NCBI RefSeq assembly: GCF_900099645.1
Contig: NZ_FMTL01000002.1
Span: 124,001-188,000, forward strand
Direction: 5' to 3'
Origin: Pseudomonas peli
GTDB taxonomy: Bacteria > Pseudomonadota > Gammaproteobacteria > Pseudomonadales > Pseudomonadaceae
DNA length: 64,000 nt
Position numbers and translations under genes: made by a program. How positions within the stretch are numbered: position 1 is the stretch's first letter; each line of letters opens with the position of its first letter. The notes below the pieces were generated by a model that saw nothing but the letters and a program-made list of their open reading frames with translations, was not told the origin of the DNA and searched no databases. Below are positions 57,278 to 64,000 of this stretch, piece by piece.

Positions 57278-58288
57278 ATGCTTGCCCTCGGCAAACTGCT
57301 TGAACTGACCCTGGCCGGCCACGAACCGGCAGCGAAGATTCAGCTGACTCCCGAGGGCACGCGTTTGCGTTGGCTGGCCGAAGGCGCGTTGGAAATAACG
57401 CCGCCGGTGGCCAGCGACAATGGCCTGGACCTGCTGCTGTCAGCTGGCATCCATGGCAATGAAACCGCACCGATCGAATTGCTTGACCGCCTGCTGCAGA
57501 GCATTGCCCGCAGTCAGCTGAAGCCGCGAGCGCGCATTCTCTTTCTGTTCGGTAATCCTGCCGCCATGCGCAGCGGCGAGCGTTATATCGAGCAGGACAT
57601 CAACCGCCTGTTCAATGGCCGTCACGATCAGCACACCGGTGCCGAAGCGTTGCGTGCCTGTGACTTGGAGCATCTGGCCGCTGCCTTTTTCAGCAAGCCG
57701 GAGCGCACCCGTCTGCACTACGACCTGCACACCGCCATTCGCGCGTCGAAGATCGAGCAGTTCGCCCTTTACCCGTTTCAGGAAGGCCGCCCGCGCAGTC
57801 AGCGTGAACTGGCGCGCCTGAGCGCTGCCGGGATTGAGGCGGTGTTGCTGCACAACAAGAGTTCGATCACTTTCAGCGCCTACACCTATACCCAGCTTGG
57901 GGCGGAAGCCTTCACCCTAGAACTGGGCAAGGCACGGCCGTTTGGGCAGAACGAACTGGTCAACCTCGACCTGCTCGAACTGCATCTGCAGGCCCTTATC
58001 GAAGGCCGCGAGCCCGAAGGTTCCACTGATGATCTGGGCGAGCTCAAGTTATTTGCCGTAGCGCGCGAAGTTATCAAGCACAGCGACGCCTTCAAGCTGC
58101 ACTTGCCGGCCGATATCGAGAACTTCAGCGAACTGCCGATTGGCTACCTGCTGGCCGAGGATCTGGCCGACACCCGCTGGGTGGTAAGTGAGCCGGGTGC
58201 CCGCATCATTTTCCCCAATCCCAAGGTCAAGAACGGCCTGCGCGCCGGTATCCTTGTAGTCCCCGCCGAAGACGTGCAGTTGGCTTGA
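57278..58288 (+). CDS. astE: Succinylglutamate desuccinylase
   Basis: A 336-residue zinc-dependent enzyme of the AspA/AstE family that cleaves succinylglutamate to glutamate and succinate, the last step of the pathway. Zinc ligands are His and Glu in [13 protein letters not shown] near residue 60 and His in [11 protein letters not shown] near 150. A second Glu near 215 ([12 protein letters not shown]) is the catalytic base. It closes the aru operon. Named aruE in Pseudomonas. Confidence 0.95.
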   Translation: MLALGKLLELTLAGHEPAAKIQLTPEGTRLRWLAEGALEITPPVASDNGLDLLLSAGIHGNETAPIELLDRLLQSIARSQLKPRARILFLFGNPAAMRSGERYIEQDINRLFNGRHDQHTGAEALRACDLEHLAAAFFSKPERTRLHYDLHTAIRASKIEQFALYPFQEGRPRSQRELARLSAAGIEAVLLHNKSSITFSAYTYTQLGAEAFTLELGKARPFGQNELVNLDLLELHLQALIEGREPEGSTDDLGELKLFAVAREVIKHSDAFKLHLPADIENFSELPIGYLLAEDLADTRWVVSEPGARIIFPNPKVKNGLRAGILVVPAEDVQLA

Positions 58289-58402
58289 GTTCACTCGGCT
58301 GGCTCGTAATCTGTCCTGCGTTTTCTCGCCTGATCTGTACCTTGTTTGCCTTTTGGGCGCGCTTTAGCATCGGGCTTTAGCCTTATCTAAGGATTGCCCG
58401 CC

Positions 58403-59407
58403 ATGCCCGTTATCGACCTGCGCAGCGACACCGTCACTCAGCCGACTCCAGGCATGCGCGAGGCCATGCAAGCCGCCGAGCTTGGCGATGACGTGTATGG
58501 CGAAGACCCTACGGTCAACCGTCTAGAGCTGTATCTGGCCGCTGAGCTCGGTTTCGAGGCTGCGTTGTTCGTGCCGACTGGCACCATGAGTAATCTGCTT
58601 GGGCTGATGGCTCATTGCGCACGCGGCGACGAATATATCGTCGGTCAGCAGGCGCACACCTATAAATACGAAGGCGGCGGCGCCGCGGTGCTTGGCTCGA
58701 TCCAGCCGCAGCCGATCGATGGCGAAGCCGATGGCTCGCTGGACCTGGCCAAGGTCGAAGTAGCAATCAAGCAGGATGATTTCCACTTCGCCCGCACCCG
58801 CCTGCTTGCGCTGGAAAACACCATGCAGGGCAAGGTACTGCCGCAGGCCTATCTGCAATCGGCACGCGAGCTGACGACGCGACGCGGCTTGGCCCTGCAT
58901 CTGGACGGCGCGCGGTTGTATAACGCGGCAGTCAAATTAGGTGTGCCGGCGCGGGAGATCACCCAATACTTCGATTCGGTGTCTGTGTGCCTGTCCAAGG
59001 GCCTCGGCGCGCCAATTGGCTCGGTGCTGTGCGGCTCAGCCGAGCTGATCGGCAGGGCGCGGCGTTTGCGCAAAATGGTCGGTGGCGGTATGCGTCAGGC
59101 CGGCATGCTCGCCGCGGCCGGCTTGTATGCCTTGCAAAATCAGGTAGCGCGCCTGGCCGAGGACCACGCCAACGCCGAGCGCTTGGCCGCAGGCCTGCGT
59201 GAGTTGGGTTATGTGGTGGAGCCTGTGCAGACCAATATGGTCTACGCCCAGGTGGGCGAGCAGGCCGGTGCGTTGAAGGCCTTCTGTGCAGAGCGCGGGA
59301 TCAAACTCACTGCTGCGCCGCGGCTACGCATGGTGACTCACCTGGATATCTCCACTGCGGATATCGATCAGGTGGTCGCAGCCTTCGCCGACTTTCGCCG
59401 GAATTGA
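58403..59407 (+). CDS. ltaE: Low-specificity L-threonine aldolase
   Basis: A 334-residue PLP enzyme that cleaves L-threonine and L-allo-threonine to glycine and acetaldehyde. The N-terminus [20 protein letters not shown] is family-diagnostic, and the PLP Lys is in [15 protein letters not shown] near 197. The start ATG at 58403 follows AAGGA. It has its own promoter region (58289-58402), separate from astE. Confidence 0.92.
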   Translation: MPVIDLRSDTVTQPTPGMREAMQAAELGDDVYGEDPTVNRLELYLAAELGFEAALFVPTGTMSNLLGLMAHCARGDEYIVGQQAHTYKYEGGGAAVLGSIQPQPIDGEADGSLDLAKVEVAIKQDDFHFARTRLLALENTMQGKVLPQAYLQSARELTTRRGLALHLDGARLYNAAVKLGVPAREITQYFDSVSVCLSKGLGAPIGSVLCGSAELIGRARRLRKMVGGGMRQAGMLAAAGLYALQNQVARLAEDHANAERLAAGLRELGYVVEPVQTNMVYAQVGEQAGALKAFCAERGIKLTAAPRLRMVTHLDISTADIDQVVAAFADFRRN

Positions 59408-59528
59408 TTGTTTTGGAGCGATGAATAGTCGCTCTCTATCAATAAAGGCACTAGCCCCCTAGCGCAGGCCCGATATAATGCGGCCCTTTGCCGGCTTTGT
59501 CGTGGCCGCTGGTTTTTGGAAGATTCCT

Positions 59529-62153
59529 ATGAAAAGCGCAGAAATCCGTGAAGCCTTCCTCAGCTTCTTCGAACAGAAGGGACACACCCGTGTCGCCTCC
59601 AGCTCCCTGATTCCGGGCAATGACCCGACCCTGTTGTTCACCAACGCGGGGATGAACCAGTTCAAGGATTGCTTCCTCGGCCTGGAAAAGCGTGCCTATA
59701 CCCGCGCCGCCACCAGCCAGAAGTGCGTGCGTGCTGGCGGCAAGCACAACGACCTGGAAAACGTCGGCTACACCGCGCGTCACCACACATTCTTCGAAAT
59801 GCTCGGCAACTTCAGCTTTGGCGACTATTTCAAGCGCGACGCCATTCACTTCGCCTGGGAGTTCCTCACCGGCGAAAACTGGTTGAACCTGCCCAAGGAA
59901 AAATTGTGGGTCACCGTCTACGCCACCGACGATGAAGCCTTTGATATCTGGAACAAGGAAATCGGCATTCCTGTCGAGCGCATGATCCGCATCGGCGACA
60001 ACAAAGGTGCGCCGTACGCGTCCGACAACTTCTGGACCATGGGCGACACAGGCCCGTGCGGTCCGTGCACCGAGATTTTCTTCGATCACGGCGATCACAT
60101 CTGGGGCGGCCCACCCGGCTCGCCAGAAGAAGACGGTGATCGTTACATCGAAATCTGGAACAACGTGTTCATGCAGTTCAACCGCACCGCTGACGGCGTA
60201 TTGCACCCGCTGCCGGCACCGAGCGTGGACACCGGCATGGGCCTGGAACGCATCAGTGCCGTGCTGCAACACGTCAATTCGAACTACGAGATTGACCTGT
60301 TCCAGAGCCTGTTGAACGCGGCGGCCCAGGCCATCGGTTGCGCCAACGAAGCCCAGGCATCGCTGAAAGTGGTGGCTGACCATATCCGCTCGTGCGGCTT
60401 CCTGATCGCCGACGGCGTGACACCGTCCAACGAAGGCCGTGGCTACGTGCTACGACGCATCATCCGCCGCGCCTGCCGTCACGGTAACAAGCTGGGCGCC
60501 AAGGGCAGCTTCTTCTACCAGATCTTTGCTGCACTGGCGGCCGAGATGGGCGATGCCTTCCCGGAACTGAAGCAGCAGCAGGCGCATATCGAGCGCGTGC
60601 TGAAAACCGAAGAAGAGCAGTTCGCCAAGACCCTGGAGCAGGGCTTGAAAATTCTTGAACAAGACTTGGCCGAGCTGAAAGGCACGGTGATTCCGGGTGA
60701 AGTGATCTTCAAGTTGTACGACACCTTCGGCTTCCCGATGGACCTCACCGGCGACATCGCCCGTGAGCGCGAACTGACTCTGGATGAAGAAGGTTTCGAG
60801 CGCGAAATGCAGGCGCAGCGCGAGCGCGCTCGTTCTGCCAGCGCGTTCGGCATGGACTACAACAGCCTGGTCAAAGTTGACAGTGACACCGCGTTCCTTG
60901 GCTACCAGGGCACCAGCGGCAGCGGCAAGATCATTGCGCTGTTCAAGGCCGGTCAAGCGGTCGACAGCCTGAGCGAAGGTGAGGAGGGCGTTGTGGTCCT
61001 CGACCAGACGCCGTTTTACGCCGAATCCGGTGGTCAAGTGGGTGACTGCGGCTTCCTTGAAGGCGCTGGCGTGCGTTTCGATGTGCGCGATACCACCAAG
61101 GCTGGCGGCGCATTCCTGCACCACGGCGTTGCGGTCAAAGGCGGCTTGAGCGTCGGCACCTCGGTCAAGGCCGAAGTGGACGCCAGCGTGCGTCAGGCCA
61201 CTGCACTCAACCATTCGGCTACCCACTTGCTGCATGCGGCGCTGCGTCAGGTGCTGGGCGAGCACGTGACCCAGAAGGGTTCTCTGGTCGACAGTCAGCG
61301 TCTGCGTTTTGACTTCAGCCACTTTGAGGCGATCTCTCCAGCGCAACTGAAAGAGCTGGAAACCATCGTCAATCGCGAAGTGCGCGGCAACAGCGAAGTT
61401 GAAACCCTGGAAACCGACATAGAAACCGCCAAGGCCAAAGGTGCCATGGCGCTGTTCGGTGAAAAATACGGCGATCAGGTACGCGTGCTGAGCATGGGCG
61501 GTGACTTCTCCGTTGAGCTGTGCGGCGGCACTCACGTCAAGCGCACTGGCGATATCGGCCTGTTCAAGATCACCAGCGAAAGCGGTGTGGCAGCTGGCGT
61601 GCGTCGAATTGAAGCGGTTACTGGTGCGGCAGCCTTTGCTTACCTGAACGGCGCGGAAGAGCAGCTGAAAGAAGCCGCGGCGCTGGTCAAAGGCAGTCGC
61701 GACAACCTGCTGGACAAGCTCGCCGGTGTGCTGGAGCGCAACCGTCAGCTGGAAAAAGAACTGGAGCAGCTCAAGGCTAAGGCCGCCAGCGCTGCCGGCA
61801 ACGACCTGGCCGGTTCCGCTGTCGACGTCAAAGGAATCAAGGTGCTGACGGCGCGTCTCGACGGTCTGGACGGTAAGGCATTGCTGGCGATGGTCGACCA
61901 GTTGAAGAATAAGCTCGGCAGCGCGGTGATCCTGCTCGGCGGCGTGCAGGACGACAAGGTCGTGCTGGTGGCTGGCGTGACCCAGGATCTGACCGCCAAG
62001 CTGAAGGCCGGCGAGCTGATGAAGCAGGCAGCTGCTGCTGTTGGCGGTAAAGGTGGCGGCCGTCCGGACATGGCCCAAGGTGGTGGTGTCGATGCGGCTG
62101 CACTGGATGGTGCGTTGGCGCTGGCCGTTACTTTTGCTGAGCAAGGTCTGTAA
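59529..62153 (+). CDS. alaS: Alanine-tRNA ligase
   Basis: An 874-residue alanyl-tRNA synthetase. It starts [29 protein letters not shown]; the class II motif regions [11 protein letters not shown] and RISAVLQH are visible. The editing domain has the [16 protein letters not shown] zinc/His motif near 560 and [13 protein letters not shown] near 660, so misacylated Ser/Gly can be cleared. A C-Ala domain follows. It is followed by lysC and csrA, the conserved Pseudomonas order. Confidence 0.98.
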   Translation: MKSAEIREAFLSFFEQKGHTRVASSSLIPGNDPTLLFTNAGMNQFKDCFLGLEKRAYTRAATSQKCVRAGGKHNDLENVGYTARHHTFFEMLGNFSFGDYFKRDAIHFAWEFLTGENWLNLPKEKLWVTVYATDDEAFDIWNKEIGIPVERMIRIGDNKGAPYASDNFWTMGDTGPCGPCTEIFFDHGDHIWGGPPGSPEEDGDRYIEIWNNVFMQFNRTADGVLHPLPAPSVDTGMGLERISAVLQHVNSNYEIDLFQSLLNAAAQAIGCANEAQASLKVVADHIRSCGFLIADGVTPSNEGRGYVLRRIIRRACRHGNKLGAKGSFFYQIFAALAAEMGDAFPELKQQQAHIERVLKTEEEQFAKTLEQGLKILEQDLAELKGTVIPGEVIFKLYDTFGFPMDLTGDIARERELTLDEEGFEREMQAQRERARSASAFGMDYNSLVKVDSDTAFLGYQGTSGSGKIIALFKAGQAVDSLSEGEEGVVVLDQTPFYAESGGQVGDCGFLEGAGVRFDVRDTTKAGGAFLHHGVAVKGGLSVGTSVKAEVDASVRQATALNHSATHLLHAALRQVLGEHVTQKGSLVDSQRLRFDFSHFEAISPAQLKELETIVNREVRGNSEVETLETDIETAKAKGAMALFGEKYGDQVRVLSMGGDFSVELCGGTHVKRTGDIGLFKITSESGVAAGVRRIEAVTGAAAFAYLNGAEEQLKEAAALVKGSRDNLLDKLAGVLERNRQLEKELEQLKAKAASAAGNDLAGSAVDVKGIKVLTARLDGLDGKALLAMVDQLKNKLGSAVILLGGVQDDKVVLVAGVTQDLTAKLKAGELMKQAAAAVGGKGGGRPDMAQGGGVDAAALDGALALAVTFAEQGL

Positions 62154-62179
62154 GTACCGGATTGCTTGAGTGTACAGAG

Positions 62180-62209
62180 CAAGGCCCGGTATACGCCCGG
62201 CGGGCCTTG
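62180..62209 (+). terminator. Stem-loop between alaS and lysC
   Basis: A 9-bp perfect stem CAAGGCCCG/CGGGCCTTG closes a 12-nt loop. No T tract follows, so it is probably an mRNA hairpin or a weak terminator separating alaS and lysC expression. Confidence 0.5.
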
Positions 62210-62267
62210 GCAGGGTATTGAGTTATCTGTTTAATGGGCGCCCTTCACGGGCTGAGGCGGCTTTGAA

Positions 62268-63506
62268 ATGGCTTTGATCGTACAGAAATTTGGCGGCACC
62301 TCCGTCGGCACTGTTGAGCGTATTCAGCAGGTGGCCGCGAAGGTGAAGAAATTCCGCGAAAACGGCGATGACATTGTGGTTGTGGTTTCCGCCATGAGCG
62401 GTGAAACCAATCGCCTGATCGATCTGGCCAAACAGGTCAGTGATGGTCAGCCGGTACCGCGTGAACTCGACGTGATGGTCTCTACCGGCGAGCAGGTGAC
62501 GATTGCCCTGCTGGCCATGGCGCTGATCAAGATTGGCGTGCCGGCGGTGTCCTATACCGGCAACCAGGTGCGCATCCTGACTGACAGCGCGCACAACAAA
62601 GCGCGCATCCTGCAGATCGACGACCAGAAACTGCGTGCCGACCTCAAGGCTGGGCGTGTGGTTGTAGTCGCGGGTTTCCAGGGTGTCGACGAGCACGGCA
62701 ACATCACCACGCTGGGGCGTGGCGGTTCCGACACCACGGGTGTGGCGCTGGCTGCTGCGCTGAAGGCCGATGAGTGCCAGATTTACACCGACGTTGATGG
62801 CGTATACACCACTGACCCTCGTGTTGTGCCACAGGCTCAGCGTCTGGAAAAAATCACCTTCGAAGAGATGCTGGAAATGGCCAGCCTCGGTTCCAAGGTG
62901 CTGCAGATTCGTTCGGTGGAATTCGCCGGCAAGTACAACGTCCCGCTGCGCGTGCTGCACAGCTTCCAAGAGGGGCCAGGCACCCTCATTACCCTTGATG
63001 AAGAGGAATCCATGGAACAGCCGATCATCTCCGGCATCGCTTTCAATCGCGACGAAGCCAAGCTGACCATCCGTGGCGTACCGGACATCCCGGGCGTGGC
63101 GTTCAAAATTCTCGGCCCGATCAGTGCTGCGAACATTGAAGTGGACATGATCGTGCAGAACGTTTCGCACGATAACACCACTGACTTCACCTTCACCGTA
63201 CACCGCAATGACTACACCGCGGCGTTCGAGGTGCTGGAGAACACGGCTCGCGAACTGGGTGCACGTGAAGTTATCGGTGACACCAAGATTGCCAAAGTGT
63301 CCATTGTTGGTGTTGGCATGCGTTCCCACGCCGGCGTAGCCAGCCGCATGTTCGAGGCGCTGGCCAAGGAAAATATCAATATCCAGATGATCTCCACCTC
63401 GGAGATCAAAGTCTCCGTGGTAATCGAAGAGAAATATCTGGAGTTGGCAGTGCGCGCCCTGCACACTGCTTTTGAACTGGATGCTCCGGCCCGACAGGGC
63501 GACTGA
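62268..63506 (+). CDS. lysC: Aspartate kinase
   Basis: A 412-residue aspartokinase that begins the lysine, threonine and methionine pathways. Catalytic KFGGTS is at residues 7-12, and RGGSDTTGVALA near 151-162. Two ACT domains occupy ~265-400 and sense lysine and threonine. An internal ATG at codon 249 (63012) with GAGGA before it may give a separate beta subunit of 164 residues, as in alpha2beta2 aspartokinases. A strong terminator follows. Confidence 0.97.
   Translation: MALIVQKFGGTSVGTVERIQQVAAKVKKFRENGDDIVVVVSAMSGETNRLIDLAKQVSDGQPVPRELDVMVSTGEQVTIALLAMALIKIGVPAVSYTGNQVRILTDSAHNKARILQIDDQKLRADLKAGRVVVVAGFQGVDEHGNITTLGRGGSDTTGVALAAALKADECQIYTDVDGVYTTDPRVVPQAQRLEKITFEEMLEMASLGSKVLQIRSVEFAGKYNVPLRVLHSFQEGPGTLITLDEEESMEQPIISGIAFNRDEAKLTIRGVPDIPGVAFKILGPISAANIEVDMIVQNVSHDNTTDFTFTVHRNDYTAAFEVLENTARELGAREVIGDTKIAKVSIVGVGMRSHAGVASRMFEALAKENINIQMISTSEIKVSVVIEEKYLELAVRALHTAFELDAPARQGD
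63012..63506 (+). CDS. Possible aspartate kinase beta subunit (internal lysC start)
   Basis: In-frame ATG at 63012 (MEQPIISGIAF) is preceded by GAGGA at about 63003-63007, a good ribosome site for an internal start. The 164-residue product would contain only the ACT regulatory domains. Overlapping lysC alpha/beta genes are well known in Bacillus and Corynebacterium and have been described for some Pseudomonas enzymes. Confidence 0.5.
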   Translation: MEQPIISGIAFNRDEAKLTIRGVPDIPGVAFKILGPISAANIEVDMIVQNVSHDNTTDFTFTVHRNDYTAAFEVLENTARELGAREVIGDTKIAKVSIVGVGMRSHAGVASRMFEALAKENINIQMISTSEIKVSVVIEEKYLELAVRALHTAFELDAPARQGD

Positions 63507-63515
63507 GGCATTATC

Positions 63516-63552
63516 CGAAAGGCGCGGTTTATCCCGCGCCTTTCGTCTTTTT
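63516..63552 (+). terminator. lysC terminator
   Basis: A 12-bp perfect stem CGAAAGGCGCGG/CCGCGCCTTTCG with a 6-nt loop is followed by TCTTTTT, a very strong rho-independent signal. csrA begins 142 bp later, so it has its own promoter. Confidence 0.93.
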
Positions 63553-63693
63553 GGTTGGCATGAGCAGGAACTTTCTTTCTGCTCACACTGGTCAATACTT
63601 GGGTGAAGGCTCTGCTTGAGATGTTCGGGGCTGCCACCATTTTATTTTTGCAGACTGCTGTTGTCCTGAACTGAAATCCGTAAGGAGAAAGGA

Positions 63694-63879
63694 ATGCTGA
63701 TTCTGACTCGCCGGGTCGGAGAGACCCTGATGGTGGGTGACGAAGTCACTGTCACCGTGTTGGGCGTTAAAGGTAATCAGGTGCGCATTGGCGTTAACGC
63801 GCCTAAAGAGGTAGCTGTGCACCGCGAAGAAATTTACCAGCGCATCCAGAAAGAGAAAGGCGAAGAACCAAGCCACTAA
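63694..63879 (+). CDS. csrA: Carbon storage regulator CsrA/RsmA
   Basis: A 61-residue RNA-binding dimer starting [18 protein letters not shown], nearly invariant in pseudomonads. It represses translation of mRNAs with GGA loops in their leaders. Its own ribosome site (AAGGAGAAAGGA before ATG) holds two GGA motifs, consistent with autoregulation. It lies between lysC and tRNA-Ser, as in P. aeruginosa rsmA. Confidence 0.97.
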   Translation: MLILTRRVGETLMVGDEVTVTVLGVKGNQVRIGVNAPKEVAVHREEIYQRIQKEKGEEPSH

Positions 63880-63899
63880 TTTTTATCGAAATTTTGGCT

Positions 63900-63927
63900 T
63901 TGCAAACGGGGAAAACATGGTTATCAT
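63900..63927 (+). promoter_or_regulatory. tRNA-Ser promoter
   Basis: TTGCAA (63900-63905), a 16-bp spacer and TATCAT (63922-63927) form a sigma-70 promoter; the tRNA starts at 63942. The GCGCC just after the -10 matches the discriminator of stable RNA promoters. Confidence 0.65.
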
Positions 63928-63941
63928 GCGCCCCGTGTTGC

Positions 63942-64000
63942 GGAGAGGTGGCCGAGTGGCCGAAGGCGCTCCCCTGCTAAGGGAGTACATCTCAAAAGGG
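63942..64000 (+). tRNA. tRNA-Ser(GCU), truncated by window end
   Basis: The sequence begins GGAGAGGTGGCCGAGTGG (acceptor 5' strand and D arm), then the anticodon stem-loop CTCCCCTGCTAAGGGAG with anticodon GCT. The variable arm and 3' end lie beyond the window. The long class II form is expected for serine. Confidence 0.93.

Noticed and set aside
60450..62144. 564-codon minus-strand frame
   Set aside because: It is antisense to alaS and shows only shadow-type composition.

Overview
The window looks like a stretch of a Pseudomonas chromosome (Gammaproteobacteria; species not determined). Coding DNA is GC-rich, and the gene neighbourhoods match that genus: dksA-gluQ, nrdB/nrdA next to an RstAB-like two-component pair, rluA-minEDC-lpxL, the aru/ast arginine succinyltransferase operon, and alaS-lysC-csrA(rsmA)-tRNA-Ser. 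These assignments come from family recognition and motif reading; no database search was run.

Layout. 0-9.5 kb: dksA-gluQ, an aminotransferase-sfsA pair, a GT4 glycosyltransferase, a LysR regulator divergent from a fatty-acid-hydroxylase/SRPBCC fusion, cysZ and trxB. 9.7-17.5 kb: a hopJ/DUF1244 pair, then the most interesting block. It holds a folM-folE-folX operon (tetrahydromonapterin), a DUF6482-like gene, a DCC thiol-disulfide oxidoreductase, a LitR/CarH-like MerR regulator, a large acyl-CoA dehydrogenase and a short LOV photoreceptor. TGTACA-type half-sites occur upstream of four of these transcription units, which suggests a blue-light-responsive regulon. 17.5-28.9 kb: flavodoxin, cupin, an aldolase-hydrolase-DUF1569 operon, a hydroxyacyl-CoA dehydrogenase and an enoyl-CoA hydratase, a TyrR-family sigma-54 activator, a YadGH-like ABC exporter, a ribosome hibernation factor and a CAP-domain protein. 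28.9-34.8 kb: MerR/DUF2938, mdaB with a divergent monooxygenase, a PAS-GAF-GGDEF cyclase, a GNAT enzyme, a methyltransferase and a lipoprotein monooxygenase.

34.8-37.6 kb is an AT-rich island. It contains a two-gene CBASS anti-phage system (CD-NTase plus a Cap15-like 2TM/beta effector) beside a ~520 bp imperfect inverted-repeat element. 37.6-45.2 kb carries class Ia ribonucleotide reductase and the two-component system, with a perfect LexA-type box before nrdB, three DnaA-box-like 9-mers at exact 11 bp spacing, and two NrdR-box-like sites. 45.4-50.4 kb: rluA, minEDC, lpxL and a patatin. 50.4-58.3 kb: the complete aru operon behind two ArgR-type half-sites. 58.4-64 kb: ltaE, alaS, lysC (with a probable internal start for a beta subunit), csrA and a truncated tRNA-Ser(GCU).

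How the genes fit together. The light block joins a LOV sensor, a LitR-type regulator and candidate targets in pterin, redox and lipid metabolism. The nrd region collects inputs from DNA damage (LexA), replication (DnaA) and nucleotide pools (NrdR). The aru operon takes arginine to glutamate plus succinate.
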